64,000 nucleotides of DNA from Pseudomonas chlororaphis subsp. piscium (GTDB lineage Bacteria > Pseudomonadota > Gammaproteobacteria > Pseudomonadales > Pseudomonadaceae): assembly GCF_003850345.1 (NCBI RefSeq), contig NZ_CP027707.1, forward strand, positions 6,563,001-6,627,000, in the 5' to 3' direction. The position numbers and the translations under genes were made by a program. Shown here in pieces: positions 8,472 to 16,145 of the stretch. The first letter of the stretch is position 1; every line of letters starts with the position of its first letter. Under the pieces are notes generated by a model, which ran no database searches, was not told the DNA's origin, and worked only from the letters and a program-made list of their open reading frames with translations.

Positions 8472-9319
8472 CAGTGGTCTCCTCGATACAGCTGGCGAAC
8501 CGTCGCCGGGTCGATCTGTGGATGGCTGTCCAGCCGGGCCAGGCGTTGCAGGTACAGCTCGGCCTGGCGGCTGCGCTGCTCGTCGGGCAACCCTTGGGCC
8601 AGCAGTTCGCTGACCTGTTGGCGGATCTGCGCCACGTCGTCGGCCACATAACGGTCCGCCAGGCCGCTGGCGAAACGCTGCTCGCCGCCGGTCAGGCTCC
8701 AGATAAAGGGCCGATCGCGGGAGTCGTATTCCTCAAGGCCGGCCTCCTGTTCGATCACCTGCGGGCCGTTGAGGCCCAGCCGCGCCTCCTGGGTCACCAG
8801 CAGATAACTGCACAGCCCGGCGGCAATCGACATACCGCCAAAACAGCCAACACTGCCGGCCACGATGCCTATCACCGGCTGGTACTGGCGCAGGTCGACG
8901 ATGGCCGCGTGAATGTCGGCGATCGCCGCCAACCCGAGGTTGGCTTCCTGCAGGCGCACGCCGCCGGTCTCCAGCAGCAACACGGCGCGGGTCGGAATGC
9001 CCTTGCGGTTGTCTTCGGCCGCCAGCTCCAGGGCGCCGGCAATCTTCGCCCCGCCGACCTCGCCGAGACTGCCGCCCTGAAACGCGCCTTCGATGGCGGC
9101 GATCACCACCGGCAGGCCATCGATGCGGCCCTTGGCGATCACCACCCCGTCATCGGCCTGGGGCACCACGCCCTGTCGGGCCAGCCACGGCGACATGACG
9201 CGCTGGAACGGGTCGAGCAATTCGCGAAAGCTGCTGGCGTCCAGCAAGGCCTTGGCCCGCTGCCGGGCGCCGAGTTCGACGAAGCTGTGTTTGTTGAGCA
9301 AACGGGTGCTGTCAGTCAT
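8471..9319 (-). CDS. mdcD: Malonate decarboxylase beta subunit MdcD
   Basis: A 282-residue subunit of the acyl-carrier-dependent malonate decarboxylase, homologous to carboxyltransferase beta chains. Motifs include FVELGARQRAKALLD, VIAAIEGAFQGGSLGEVGGAK and GSVGCFGGMSIAAGLCSYL, the last a glycine-rich oxyanion-hole type loop. The ATG at 9319 lies inside the end of mdcC (8-base overlap, ATGACTGA); the extension to 9385 is ignored because it duplicates mdcC coding sequence. It partners with MdcE. Confidence 0.9.
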   Translation of the reverse strand: MTDSTRLLNKHSFVELGARQRAKALLDASSFRELLDPFQRVMSPWLARQGVVPQADDGVVIAKGRIDGLPVVIAAIEGAFQGGSLGEVGGAKIAGALELAAEDNRKGIPTRAVLLLETGGVRLQEANLGLAAIADIHAAIVDLRQYQPVIGIVAGSVGCFGGMSIAAGLCSYLLVTQEARLGLNGPQVIEQEAGLEEYDSRDRPFIWSLTGGEQRFASGLADRYVADDVAQIRQQVSELLAQGLPDEQRSRQAELYLQRLARLDSHPQIDPATVRQLYRGDH

Positions 9320-9611
9320 GGCCGATCTCCTCGAAACCCTGTTCCAGGCGCAGGCGGACCACGCCGGGGGTGGCGCCGAAATCATGGATGTCGATGCTCA
9401 GGGCCGGCGGCGTCTGGCCGTCGAACATGCGCTCGAACAGATGCTGCCAGCGCGACGCGCTGCCGTTGACCGAGGTCTGCACCTGGATGCTCAGCTTGCC
9501 GGGCTGCCCGGGTTCGAGCAGCACTTCCAGGTCGCCCGAGCCGACACAGCCCACCAGCGCCCGGCCCCGGGCGGGTTGCCCGGCGGGAAATTCGAAAGAC
9601 AAGGTTTCCAT
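9312..9611 (-). CDS. mdcC: Malonate decarboxylase acyl carrier protein MdcC
   Basis: A 99-residue acyl carrier subunit. It carries malonyl and acetyl groups on a 2'-(5''-phosphoribosyl)-3'-dephospho-CoA arm. The attachment serine is predicted to be Ser25 in GCVGSGDLEVLLEP, which matches the position I recall for the Klebsiella protein. The ATG at 9611 shares one base with the mdcB stop (TGATG), and the 3' end overlaps mdcD by 8 bases. The reading frame extends upstream to 9722, but that part lies inside mdcB. Confidence 0.9.
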   Translation of the reverse strand: METLSFEFPAGQPARGRALVGCVGSGDLEVLLEPGQPGKLSIQVQTSVNGSASRWQHLFERMFDGQTPPALSIDIHDFGATPGVVRLRLEQGFEEIGHD

Positions 9612-10486
9612 CACACTGCTCCCTGGAAGAAGGCGGCGCCGGAGGCAATCCGGTCGATCAGCAGGCAGGCCGCAAGCAAGTCCGCGGCGCCACCGGGCGA
9701 GGCATTCAAGGCCACTAGGCACTGGTCCAGCTCATGCAGCCGGCGACGCCCGGCCAGGCTGGCGCTGCCGCCGGCGTCGAGCACCGCCTGGGCACCCTGC
9801 TGCATGGCCTGCAGGCCCGCCTCGCCAGCGCGATAGAGCACGCAGGTATCGGCCAGGCCGGTCATGATCGCCAGCAGCGCATCGAGCCGGGCGTTCTGTT
9901 CGCCATGCCCCTGGGCCCGGCTGCGTTCGAGTTGCGGCAGGCCCCGTTGCAGCACCGCCGGAAAGCCCAGCTGGGCTTCTTCGCGGGCGCCGCGCACGCC
10001 ATAGCGCAGCGCCACCTGCGCGCCGTGGCTGAGGGGCCGCGGCGCGTAACAATCGTCCAGCAGCGCCAGGCGCGCGGCTCGCAGGCACAGGGCGCCCGCC
10101 GTGTTGGCTTGAGGTTCCAGGGCGGCGGCGGCCACCAGCAGGCCCAGGGCCCAGATCGCGCCACGGTGGGTATTCACCCCGTTGGTGGTGGCGAGCATCG
10201 CTGCTTCGCCTTCACGGCCAATGTGGCCCAGGGCCTCGCGCAGGGGCAGGCCGACCGTGCCGAACTGGCTGGCGGCTTCGGCCATTTCCTTGAAGGCTGG
10301 CCATAGCGACAGGGCCGAGGCATGCATCAGCCCCAGGTGCAGGTCGCTGTGGGCGCCGTTGCCGCGACGGTCGACCAGGGCCGGTTTCGGCGACAGGTCG
10401 GCTTCGTCGATCAACGCGTCCACCGCCAGGTCCGCCAGGCGCTCGGCCAGGCTCAGGGGTTTGCTTTGCAGGTTGAAGGCGTGCAT
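9611..10486 (-). CDS. mdcB: Triphosphoribosyl-dephospho-CoA synthase MdcB
   Basis: A 291-residue CitG-like enzyme that makes the precursor 2'-(5''-triphosphoribosyl)-3'-dephospho-CoA from ATP and dephospho-CoA, later attached to MdcC by MdcG. The segments [37 protein letters not shown] and [19 protein letters not shown] are the signature conserved blocks of the CitG/MdcB family. The ATG follows the mdcA stop with no gap (TAA then ATG). Third-position GC is very high, as in the rest of the operon. Confidence 0.9.
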   Translation of the reverse strand: MHAFNLQSKPLSLAERLADLAVDALIDEADLSPKPALVDRRGNGAHSDLHLGLMHASALSLWPAFKEMAEAASQFGTVGLPLREALGHIGREGEAAMLATTNGVNTHRGAIWALGLLVAAAALEPQANTAGALCLRAARLALLDDCYAPRPLSHGAQVALRYGVRGAREEAQLGFPAVLQRGLPQLERSRAQGHGEQNARLDALLAIMTGLADTCVLYRAGEAGLQAMQQGAQAVLDAGGSASLAGRRRLHELDQCLVALNASPGGAADLLAACLLIDRIASGAAFFQGAV

Positions 10487-12157
10487 TTACCAGCTCCTGA
10501 ACTTGGCGGGCGGGTTGTACAGGCCACCCGACCACTCCACCAGATCGGCGACGCTTTTCGCCGCCAGCAGCTCGCGGCTGGCGTCGGTGCGGCGGATGCC
10601 GAGGTCTTCGGGCAAGGCAATCAGGCCTTCGCGGCGCATGCGTGCGGTGTCTTTCGGATTGTGGCGCAGGCCGATGGCAGTGACCCCGGCCACCGCGGCG
10701 ATCATCGCCTGGCGCTCTTCCAGGGAACGCGCCTTGTACAGGTAGGCGATACCCTCTTCGGTCAGCAGGTGGGTGACGTCGTCGCCGTAGATCATGATCG
10801 GCGCCAGAGGCATGCCGCTCTTGCGCGCCACTTCCACGGCATCCAGGGTTTCGACGAAGGTGGGTTTGCCGCCTTCCTGGAAGGTCTCGACCATCTGCAC
10901 CACCAGCTTCTTGCCCCGTTCGAGCATCGGTTGCGGCGAATCGTCGTGGCGTATGTCGAGCCAGGCCGGGGTGCCGTGGCGCCGGCCGCGGGGGTCGTGG
11001 CCCATGTTCGGCGCGCCGCCGAAGCCGGCCAGGCGGCCACGGGTCACGGTGGAGGAATGGCCATCGCCATCGACCTGCAGGGTGGCGCCGATAAACAGGT
11101 CCACCGCGTATTGCCCGGCCAGCTGGCAGAACATCCGGTTGGAACGCAACGAGCCGTCGCGCCCGGTGAAGAACACATCCGGCCGCGCGGCGATGTAGTT
11201 TTCCATGCCCAGTTCGGTGCCGAAGCAATGCACGCTTTCCACCCAGCCGCTTTCGATGGCCGGAATCAGGGTAGGGTGGGGGTTGAGGGTCCAGTTGCGG
11301 CAGATCTTGCCTTTCAGGCCCAGGGATTCGCCGTAGGTCGGCAGGATCAGCTCGATGGCCGCGGTGTTGAAACCGATGCCGTGGTTCAGCGACTGGACCT
11401 TGTGTTTTTCGTAGATGCCGCGGATCGCCATCATCGCCATCAGCACATGCACCGGCTTGATGTGGCGCGGGTCGCGGGTGAACAGCGGCTCGATGTAGAA
11501 CGGCTTGTCGGCCACCACCACGAAGTCGACCCAGGACGCCGGGATATCCACCCGCGGCAGCTCGCTGACATCGTCCACCAGCTGGTTGACCTGGACGATG
11601 ACGATGCCATCGCTGAAGGCCGCCGGCTCGATCAGCGCCGGGGTGTCCTCGGTGCTCGGGCCGGTATAAATGTTGCCCGCGCGGTCGGCCATAAACCCGG
11701 CCGAAAGCACTACGTTGGGGATCAGGTCCACCACCAGCCGCGCATAGAGTTCGATGTAGGTGTGGATCGCGCCGATTTCCAGCAGGCCGTCTTCCAGCAA
11801 CTGGCTGATACGCAGGCTCTGGGTGCCGGCGAAGGAGAAGTCGAGCTTGCGGGCGATGCCGCGTTCGAACAGGTCCAGGTGCTCCGAACGGCCAACGCTG
11901 GGCATGATCATGTGCAGGTCGTGCAGGCGACTGGGGTCGGCCTTGGCCAGGGAGCGGGACAGGAAGTCCGCCTGCTTCTGGTTGTTGCCCTCCAGCACCA
12001 CGCGGTCGCCGGGCAGAATCAACGCCTCCAGCGCCGCGACTATCTTGTCGGTGGGCAACACCGCGCCATCGGCGAGACCCCGCACCTGCTCGAGACGCCG
12101 CTGCTTTTCAGCGCGCCGCCGCGTCCAGCGCGAGTCGGGGGATATTGTTGTTGTCAT
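10487..12157 (-). CDS. mdcA: Malonate decarboxylase alpha subunit MdcA
   Basis: A 556-residue acetyl-S-ACP:malonate ACP transferase, the subunit that exchanges acetate for malonate on the carrier. It is related to CoA transferases; the motif GNNQKQADFLSRSLAKADP and the block FGGAPNMGHDPRGRRHGTPA are highly typical of MdcA. It is the first gene of mdcABCDEGH-madLM. The ATG at 12157 has GGAG five bases upstream, better than an in-frame GTG at 12163. The operon promoter must lie in 12158-12300, but I could not assign clear -35/-10 boxes. Confidence 0.92.
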   Translation of the reverse strand: MTTTISPDSRWTRRRAEKQRRLEQVRGLADGAVLPTDKIVAALEALILPGDRVVLEGNNQKQADFLSRSLAKADPSRLHDLHMIMPSVGRSEHLDLFERGIARKLDFSFAGTQSLRISQLLEDGLLEIGAIHTYIELYARLVVDLIPNVVLSAGFMADRAGNIYTGPSTEDTPALIEPAAFSDGIVIVQVNQLVDDVSELPRVDIPASWVDFVVVADKPFYIEPLFTRDPRHIKPVHVLMAMMAIRGIYEKHKVQSLNHGIGFNTAAIELILPTYGESLGLKGKICRNWTLNPHPTLIPAIESGWVESVHCFGTELGMENYIAARPDVFFTGRDGSLRSNRMFCQLAGQYAVDLFIGATLQVDGDGHSSTVTRGRLAGFGGAPNMGHDPRGRRHGTPAWLDIRHDDSPQPMLERGKKLVVQMVETFQEGGKPTFVETLDAVEVARKSGMPLAPIMIYGDDVTHLLTEEGIAYLYKARSLEERQAMIAAVAGVTAIGLRHNPKDTARMRREGLIALPEDLGIRRTDASRELLAAKSVADLVEWSGGLYNPPAKFRSW

Positions 12158-12322
12158 GCTCACTCCACGGGTTCGCTGTCGTGGCAGCTACCTTAGGAGC
12201 GGAGGATGGGTGGCATCAATCAAGCAGAGTGGTGGATCGTTACGGTGAAGGTAATGATTATGCGACCGTTCCTGGAGACGTCGAGCCCTCCTTCTTTTGC
12301 GAGTGATAGCTCATAGCCTCTA

Positions 12323-12340
12323 TGCGCAAGAAGTTGCGCA
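12323..12340. promoter_or_regulatory. Dyad 1: candidate enhancer/operator site upstream of hcp
   Basis: TGCGCAA-GAAG-TTGCGCA: perfect 7-base arms around a 4-base centre. It is centred about 227 bases before the predicted hcp transcript start. The same core occurs twice more nearby. Confidence 0.6.
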
Positions 12341-12405
12341 CTCAAATGTGGATAAGCCTGTGGATACAACGCTGTAGACAAGGTCATCCAAGACGCTTGG
12401 ACAAG

Positions 12406-12423
12406 TGCGCAAGAACTTGCGCA
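12406..12423. promoter_or_regulatory. Dyad 2: candidate enhancer/operator site upstream of hcp
   Basis: TGCGCAAG-AA-CTTGCGCA: perfect 8-base arms. Its centre is 83 bases (about eight helical turns) from dyad 1 and about 144 bases before the predicted hcp start. Confidence 0.6.
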
Positions 12424-12434
12424 GTCCTCAGTCC

Positions 12435-12460
12435 AAAGTGCGCAACTTCTTGCGCACTTT
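12435..12460. promoter_or_regulatory. Dyad 3: extended candidate enhancer/operator, or hairpin, upstream of hcp
   Basis: AAAGTGCGCAA-CTTC-TTGCGCACTTT: 11-base perfect arms that contain the shared TGCGCAA-N4-TTGCGCA core. It is centred 33 bases after dyad 2 and about 111 bases before the predicted hcp start. As RNA it would be a stable hairpin with a T-rich flank, so a terminator is an alternative reading. Confidence 0.6.
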
Positions 12461-12531
12461 TGTCCGACCACCTGTAAGCAAATATTTCATAAAGTTCTTA
12501 AACTACCATAATATATAGCCAAAAATGCTTA

Positions 12532-12547
12532 TGGCACGAACCTTGAT
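12532..12547 (+). promoter_or_regulatory. Sigma-54 type (-24/-12) promoter for hcp
   Basis: TGGCACGAACCTTGAT fits the consensus TGGCACG-N4-TTGCW except for A in place of C in the -12 element; the GG at -24 is intact. Transcription would start near 12559, 58 bases before the hcp ATG. Sigma-54 control of hcp is established for several T6SS clusters. Confidence 0.7.
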
Positions 12548-12616
12548 AACTGTTCAGGCACCCACCGGGCGATTCGTCCCACCGGGCACCTTTATTTTTT
12601 AGCAAGGAGAGCATCC

Positions 12617-13135
12617 ATGGCTACACCAGCGTATATGTCCATCACCGGCACCAAACAAGGCCTGATCACCGCCGGTGCCTTCACCGCTGACTCCGTTGGC
12701 AACACCTACCAGGAAGGCCACGAAGACCAGGTCATGGTTCAGGGTTTCCAGCACGAAGTGATCATCCCGCGTGACCCGCAGTCCGGCCAGCCAACCGGCC
12801 AGCGCGTGCACAAACCAGTGGTCATCACCAAAGTATTCGACAAGGCTTCGCCACTGCTGCTGGCTGCCCTGACCTCCGGTGAGCGTCTGACCAAGATCGA
12901 AATCCAGTGGTACCGCACCTCCGCTGCCGGCACCCAGGAGCACTACTACACCACCACCCTGGAAGACGCGATCATCGTCGACATCAAAGACTACATGCAC
13001 AACTGCCAGGACCCATCGAACTCGCACTTCACCCACCTGGAAGACGTGCACTTCACCTACCGCAAAATCACCTGGACCCACGAAGTCTCCGGTACTTCCG
13101 GTTCCGACGACTGGCGTTCCCCGGTCGCGGGCTAA
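12617..13135 (+). CDS. hcp: Type VI secretion tube protein Hcp
   Basis: A 172-residue Hcp: hexameric rings of it stack into the T6SS inner tube and are exported. The start MATPAYMSITGTKQGLITAG, GFQHEVIIPRDPQSGQPTGQ and the final ITWTHEVSGTSGSDDWRSPV are standard Hcp motifs. It has no signal peptide. AAGGAG is 9 bases before the ATG. Codon use is strongly biased to optimal codons (AAC, ACC, CAG, ATC), suggesting high expression. It precedes vgrG on the same strand, separated by a strong hairpin. No sheath or baseplate gene is nearby, so it must work with an apparatus encoded elsewhere. Confidence 0.95.
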   Translation: MATPAYMSITGTKQGLITAGAFTADSVGNTYQEGHEDQVMVQGFQHEVIIPRDPQSGQPTGQRVHKPVVITKVFDKASPLLLAALTSGERLTKIEIQWYRTSAAGTQEHYYTTTLEDAIIVDIKDYMHNCQDPSNSHFTHLEDVHFTYRKITWTHEVSGTSGSDDWRSPVAG

Positions 13136-13154
13136 GTCCGGCCGACCGTTACAC

Positions 13155-13185
13155 CAACATCGGCCAGCTCTGCTGGTCGATGTTG
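13155..13185 (+). terminator. Hairpin between hcp and vgrG (partial terminator/attenuator)
   Basis: CAACATCGGCCAGC-TCT-GCTGGTCGATGTTG: 14-base arms with one G-U pair and a 3-base loop, followed by TTTACG. The T-run is short, so it probably attenuates or protects the hcp mRNA 3' end instead of stopping all transcription, giving more Hcp than VgrG. Confidence 0.6.
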
Positions 13186-13269
13186 TTTACGCCATAAGGG
13201 ATTTCTTGCGTTCGTCGGCGCCCGGCCCCGGGCTCGACCCACGCGGCAGTACTGCACGAGGAACAAGGG

Positions 13270-15354
13270 ATGTTCGCGCCGGCCAATCAGACCCACTTCA
13301 GCCTGACCGTCGAAGGTCTTTCCAACGACCTCCAGGTACTGTCCTTCACCGGACGGGAAGCCATCAGCCAGCCCTTTGCCTTCGAGGTCGAGCTGGTCAG
13401 CGCCCAGGCCGCCCTGGACCTGGAAAGCCTGCTGCACAAACCGGCCTTCCTGCAGTTGGCGCAGAACGGCACCGGCATCCACGGGCAGATCTACCGCGTC
13501 GCCCAGGGCGATTCCGGCAAGCGCCTGACCCGCTACTCGGTGACCGTGCGCCCGCACCTGGCCTACCTCGCGCACCGCATCAACCAACGTATCTTCCAGA
13601 ACCTCACGGTGCCGAAAATCATCGGCCAGGTCCTCGAAGAACACGGCATCCAAAGCAATGCCTACCAGTTCCAGCTGGGTTCGATCTATCCCGAGCGCAT
13701 CTACTGCGTGCAGTACGACGAATCGGACCTGCATTTCATCCAGCGCCTGTGCGAGGAAGAAGGTATCCACTACCACTTCCAGCACAGCGCCGACAGCCAC
13801 ACCATCGTCTTCGGCGATGACCAGACGGTGTTCCCGAAACTGGCGCCAGTGGCCTATCAACAAGACTCCGGCATGGTCGCCAACGACCCGGTGATCAAGC
13901 GCTTCGACCTGCGCCTGGAAGCCCGTACCAGCCGCACCACGCGCCGCGACTACGACTTCGAGAAACCGCGCCTGACCCTGGAGAGCGACGCCAAGAGCGA
14001 GCTCAAGCCGGACCTCGAGGATTACGACTACCCCGGCCGCTTCGTCGATCGCGAGCGCGGCAAGCACCTGGCCAAGCGCGCCCTGGAACGCCACCGCAGC
14101 GACTACCGCCTGGCCGAGGGCAAAAGCGACCAGCCGCTGCTGGTCAGCGGGCATTTCCTGGCCCTGAGCGAACACCCGAAAGCGCAATGGAACGACCTCT
14201 GGCTGCTCACCGAGATCATCCACGAAGGCAAGCAGCCGCAGGTGCTGGAAGAGTCGGTGACCAGCGACACCACGGCCTTGAAGGACGACTTCCACCAGGG
14301 TTACCGCAACCGCTTCCAGGCCACGCCCTGGGACGTGCCCAACCGGCCGCCTCTGCTGCATCCCAAGCCGCGCATCCTCGGCAGCCAGAGCGCGGTGGTC
14401 ACCGGGCCCAAGGGCGAAGAAATCCACTGCGACCAGTACGGCCGGGTCAAGGTGCAGTTCCACTGGGACCGCGAAGGCCAGTCGGACGACAAGACCAGCT
14501 GCTGGCTGCGCGTGTCCTCGGCCTGGGCCGGGGCGCAGTACGGCGGCATCGCCATCCCGCGGATCGGCATGGAAGTACTGGTGACCTTCCTCGAGGGCGA
14601 CCCCGACCAGCCGCTGATCAGCGGCTGCCTGTACCACAAGGAAAACGTCGTCCCCTACGAGCTGCCGGCAAACAAGACCCGCAGCACCTTCAAGACCCTC
14701 AGTTCCCCTGGCGGTGGCGGTTACAACGAGCTGCGCATCGAGGACAAGAAGGGCCAGGAACAGATCTTCCTGCACGCCCAGCGCGACTGGGACGAGAACG
14801 TCGAACACGACCAGAAGATCCGCGTCGGCAACGAACGCCACGACACGGTCGAGGCCAATAGCTACAGCGAGTTCAAGGCCGAGGAACACCACACCGTGCA
14901 CGCCGACCGCAAGGTCGAAGCCCGCGCCAGCGACCACCTCACCGTCGGCGTAAACCAGCACATCAAGATCGGCACCGGGCAGTTCATCGAAGCCGGCCAG
15001 GAAATACATTTCGACAGCGGGCTGAAAATCGTCCTCGAAGCCGGTAGTGAACTGACCCTCAAGGGCGGTGGCAGCTTCGTCAAGATCGATGCAAGTGGCG
15101 TGACCATGAGTGGCCCGGTGGTGAACGTAAACTCCGGCGGCGCACCCGGTAGCGGCAGCGGAGCAGCGCCGCTGCTGCCTGGGCCGTTGCAGCAGGCAGA
15201 TGCGGATAAGCCAGGCTTGCTGCTGCAGCAACGACTTCGCGAAAACGTTCCGATCGTCGAACTCTGCCAAAAACCTAAAGGCGGCACCCCGATGCAGTGT
15301 CCTTTGACGGATTGCCCATGCAGGAAAGCTTTACTGGCAGGAGTACAGGCGTGA
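13270..15354 (+). CDS. vgrG: T6SS spike protein VgrG with cysteine-rich tail
   Basis: A 694-residue VgrG forming the trimeric tip of the T6SS tube. Residues 1 to about 385 are the gp27-like hub (YCVQYDESDLHFIQRLCEEE). Residues 390-460 are the gp5 OB-fold (GRVKVQFHWDREG, SCWLRVSSAWAGAQYGG, LISGCLYHKENV). After that come the repeats of the beta-helical spike. The C-terminus is unusual: a Gly/Ser/Pro linker, then about 30 residues holding four cysteines (LCQKP, QCPLTDCPC). There is no obvious enzymatic extension, so the tail probably docks cargo. The stop overlaps the GTG of the DUF4123 adaptor (GTGA), placing the two in one operon. Confidence 0.94.
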   Translation: MFAPANQTHFSLTVEGLSNDLQVLSFTGREAISQPFAFEVELVSAQAALDLESLLHKPAFLQLAQNGTGIHGQIYRVAQGDSGKRLTRYSVTVRPHLAYLAHRINQRIFQNLTVPKIIGQVLEEHGIQSNAYQFQLGSIYPERIYCVQYDESDLHFIQRLCEEEGIHYHFQHSADSHTIVFGDDQTVFPKLAPVAYQQDSGMVANDPVIKRFDLRLEARTSRTTRRDYDFEKPRLTLESDAKSELKPDLEDYDYPGRFVDRERGKHLAKRALERHRSDYRLAEGKSDQPLLVSGHFLALSEHPKAQWNDLWLLTEIIHEGKQPQVLEESVTSDTTALKDDFHQGYRNRFQATPWDVPNRPPLLHPKPRILGSQSAVVTGPKGEEIHCDQYGRVKVQFHWDREGQSDDKTSCWLRVSSAWAGAQYGGIAIPRIGMEVLVTFLEGDPDQPLISGCLYHKENVVPYELPANKTRSTFKTLSSPGGGGYNELRIEDKKGQEQIFLHAQRDWDENVEHDQKIRVGNERHDTVEANSYSEFKAEEHHTVHADRKVEARASDHLTVGVNQHIKIGTGQFIEAGQEIHFDSGLKIVLEAGSELTLKGGGSFVKIDASGVTMSGPVVNVNSGGAPGSGSGAAPLLPGPLQQADADKPGLLLQQRLRENVPIVELCQKPKGGTPMQCPLTDCPCRKALLAGVQA

Positions 15355-16145
15355 CAACTTCGATATTGCTCGAGCGCACAGACGATCTGCTGGCAAGGCT
15401 CTATCAGCGCGCACCCGATCCCAATCCAACCTTCCTGTTCGACGGCACTGAGCTAGCTGACTATACAGAGCAAAGTCCGATCTGGCTGGAGGCAACCAGT
15501 AATGCGTCCTTGCTTGAGCTGATGCGTGAAGAGCCTGAGCACTGGCCAGGCCTGATCATTGAAAGCCAGGCGCCCACCCAAACGCTGCTGAGCCACCTTC
15601 GGCACATTCTGTTTATCCGCTTCGATCAAGATCGCAGGGGTGTCTTGCGTTATTCGAGCCCCACGACAGCCAGTTACTTTTTCACTGTCGACGATCCCCA
15701 GGCCACCGCCACGTGGATGGGGCCCTTATCACGGCTGACTTGGCATGGCGGCACCTGGAAGGACCTGGCAGACGGCAACCAGCGCTGGTTCAACGCAGGC
15801 AATCCGCAGGCTCGACAGTGGACATGCCCTGCCGAACAACGATCTCTGCATCTGGACGCGCTGCATGAGCAGGCCCTGCAACGCCAACAGAAAGACCACT
15901 TTATTTACCAGTGGTGGCGAAAGCAGAACGCTATCTCATTCAGCGATGCCTCCCGGTATCTGGATGACGGCATGGGCGATGGATTCCTCGACGCGCAAAC
16001 GCTGAACGATTACCTGTCGCTGCGCGCCCAATACCCGACCACCACCGCGCCAGCCATCCCGCTGGAGGGCGACAGCGAAGAGCGCCTGGTGCTTCTGCGC
16101 CAGCATCTGGAACACGACCACCAAGACAAGGAGTCCCTGACATGA
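15351..16145 (+). CDS. DUF4123-domain T6SS effector adaptor/chaperone
   Basis: A 264-residue cytosolic protein of the DUF4123 type, the adaptors (TAP/TEC) that load an effector onto its cognate VgrG. Visible family features are RHILFIRFDQDRRGVLRYS, the following FFTVDDPQATATWMGPLSRL and the tryptophan-rich middle. The start is taken as GTG 15351, which overlaps the vgrG stop and has GGAG 7 bases upstream; ATGs at 15297 and 15318 would overlap vgrG more deeply. The stop overlaps the effector ATG (ATGA). Its place between vgrG and the effector supports a loading role for this pair. Confidence 0.85.
   Translation: MTTSILLERTDDLLARLYQRAPDPNPTFLFDGTELADYTEQSPIWLEATSNASLLELMREEPEHWPGLIIESQAPTQTLLSHLRHILFIRFDQDRRGVLRYSSPTTASYFFTVDDPQATATWMGPLSRLTWHGGTWKDLADGNQRWFNAGNPQARQWTCPAEQRSLHLDALHEQALQRQQKDHFIYQWWRKQNAISFSDASRYLDDGMGDGFLDAQTLNDYLSLRAQYPTTTAPAIPLEGDSEERLVLLRQHLEHDHQDKESLT

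Larger units (their letters stand above)
12158..12616. other. Intergenic region between mdcA and hcp
   Basis: 459 bases between divergent operons without a convincing gene. The left 130 bases should contain the mdcA promoter and MdcR site. The middle holds three TGCGCAA...TTGCGCA dyads, a small TCCAAG-ACG-CTTGGA inverted repeat at 12387-12401, and a direct repeat TGTGGATA. The right 130 bases are AT-rich, carry a sigma-54 type promoter and a leader with a twice-repeated CCCACCGGGC (12561-12570, 12578-12587) followed by a T-run before the hcp ribosome binding site AAGGAG. Confidence 0.8.

Noticed and set aside
10322..12196. A 624-codon plus-strand frame opposite mdcA and mdcB
   Set aside because: Runs antisense through two well-identified genes and has no recognisable domain.
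12435..12460. Dyad 3 read as a simple terminator
   Set aside because: No gene ends just before it on either strand, and its core is shared with two other dyads, so a protein-binding site is more likely, though the terminator reading is not excluded.
13132..15270. A 712-codon minus-strand frame opposite vgrG
   Set aside because: Shadow of vgrG; Val/Ala/Leu/Asp-rich with no motif, while vgrG on the plus strand has hub, OB-fold and spike repeats.
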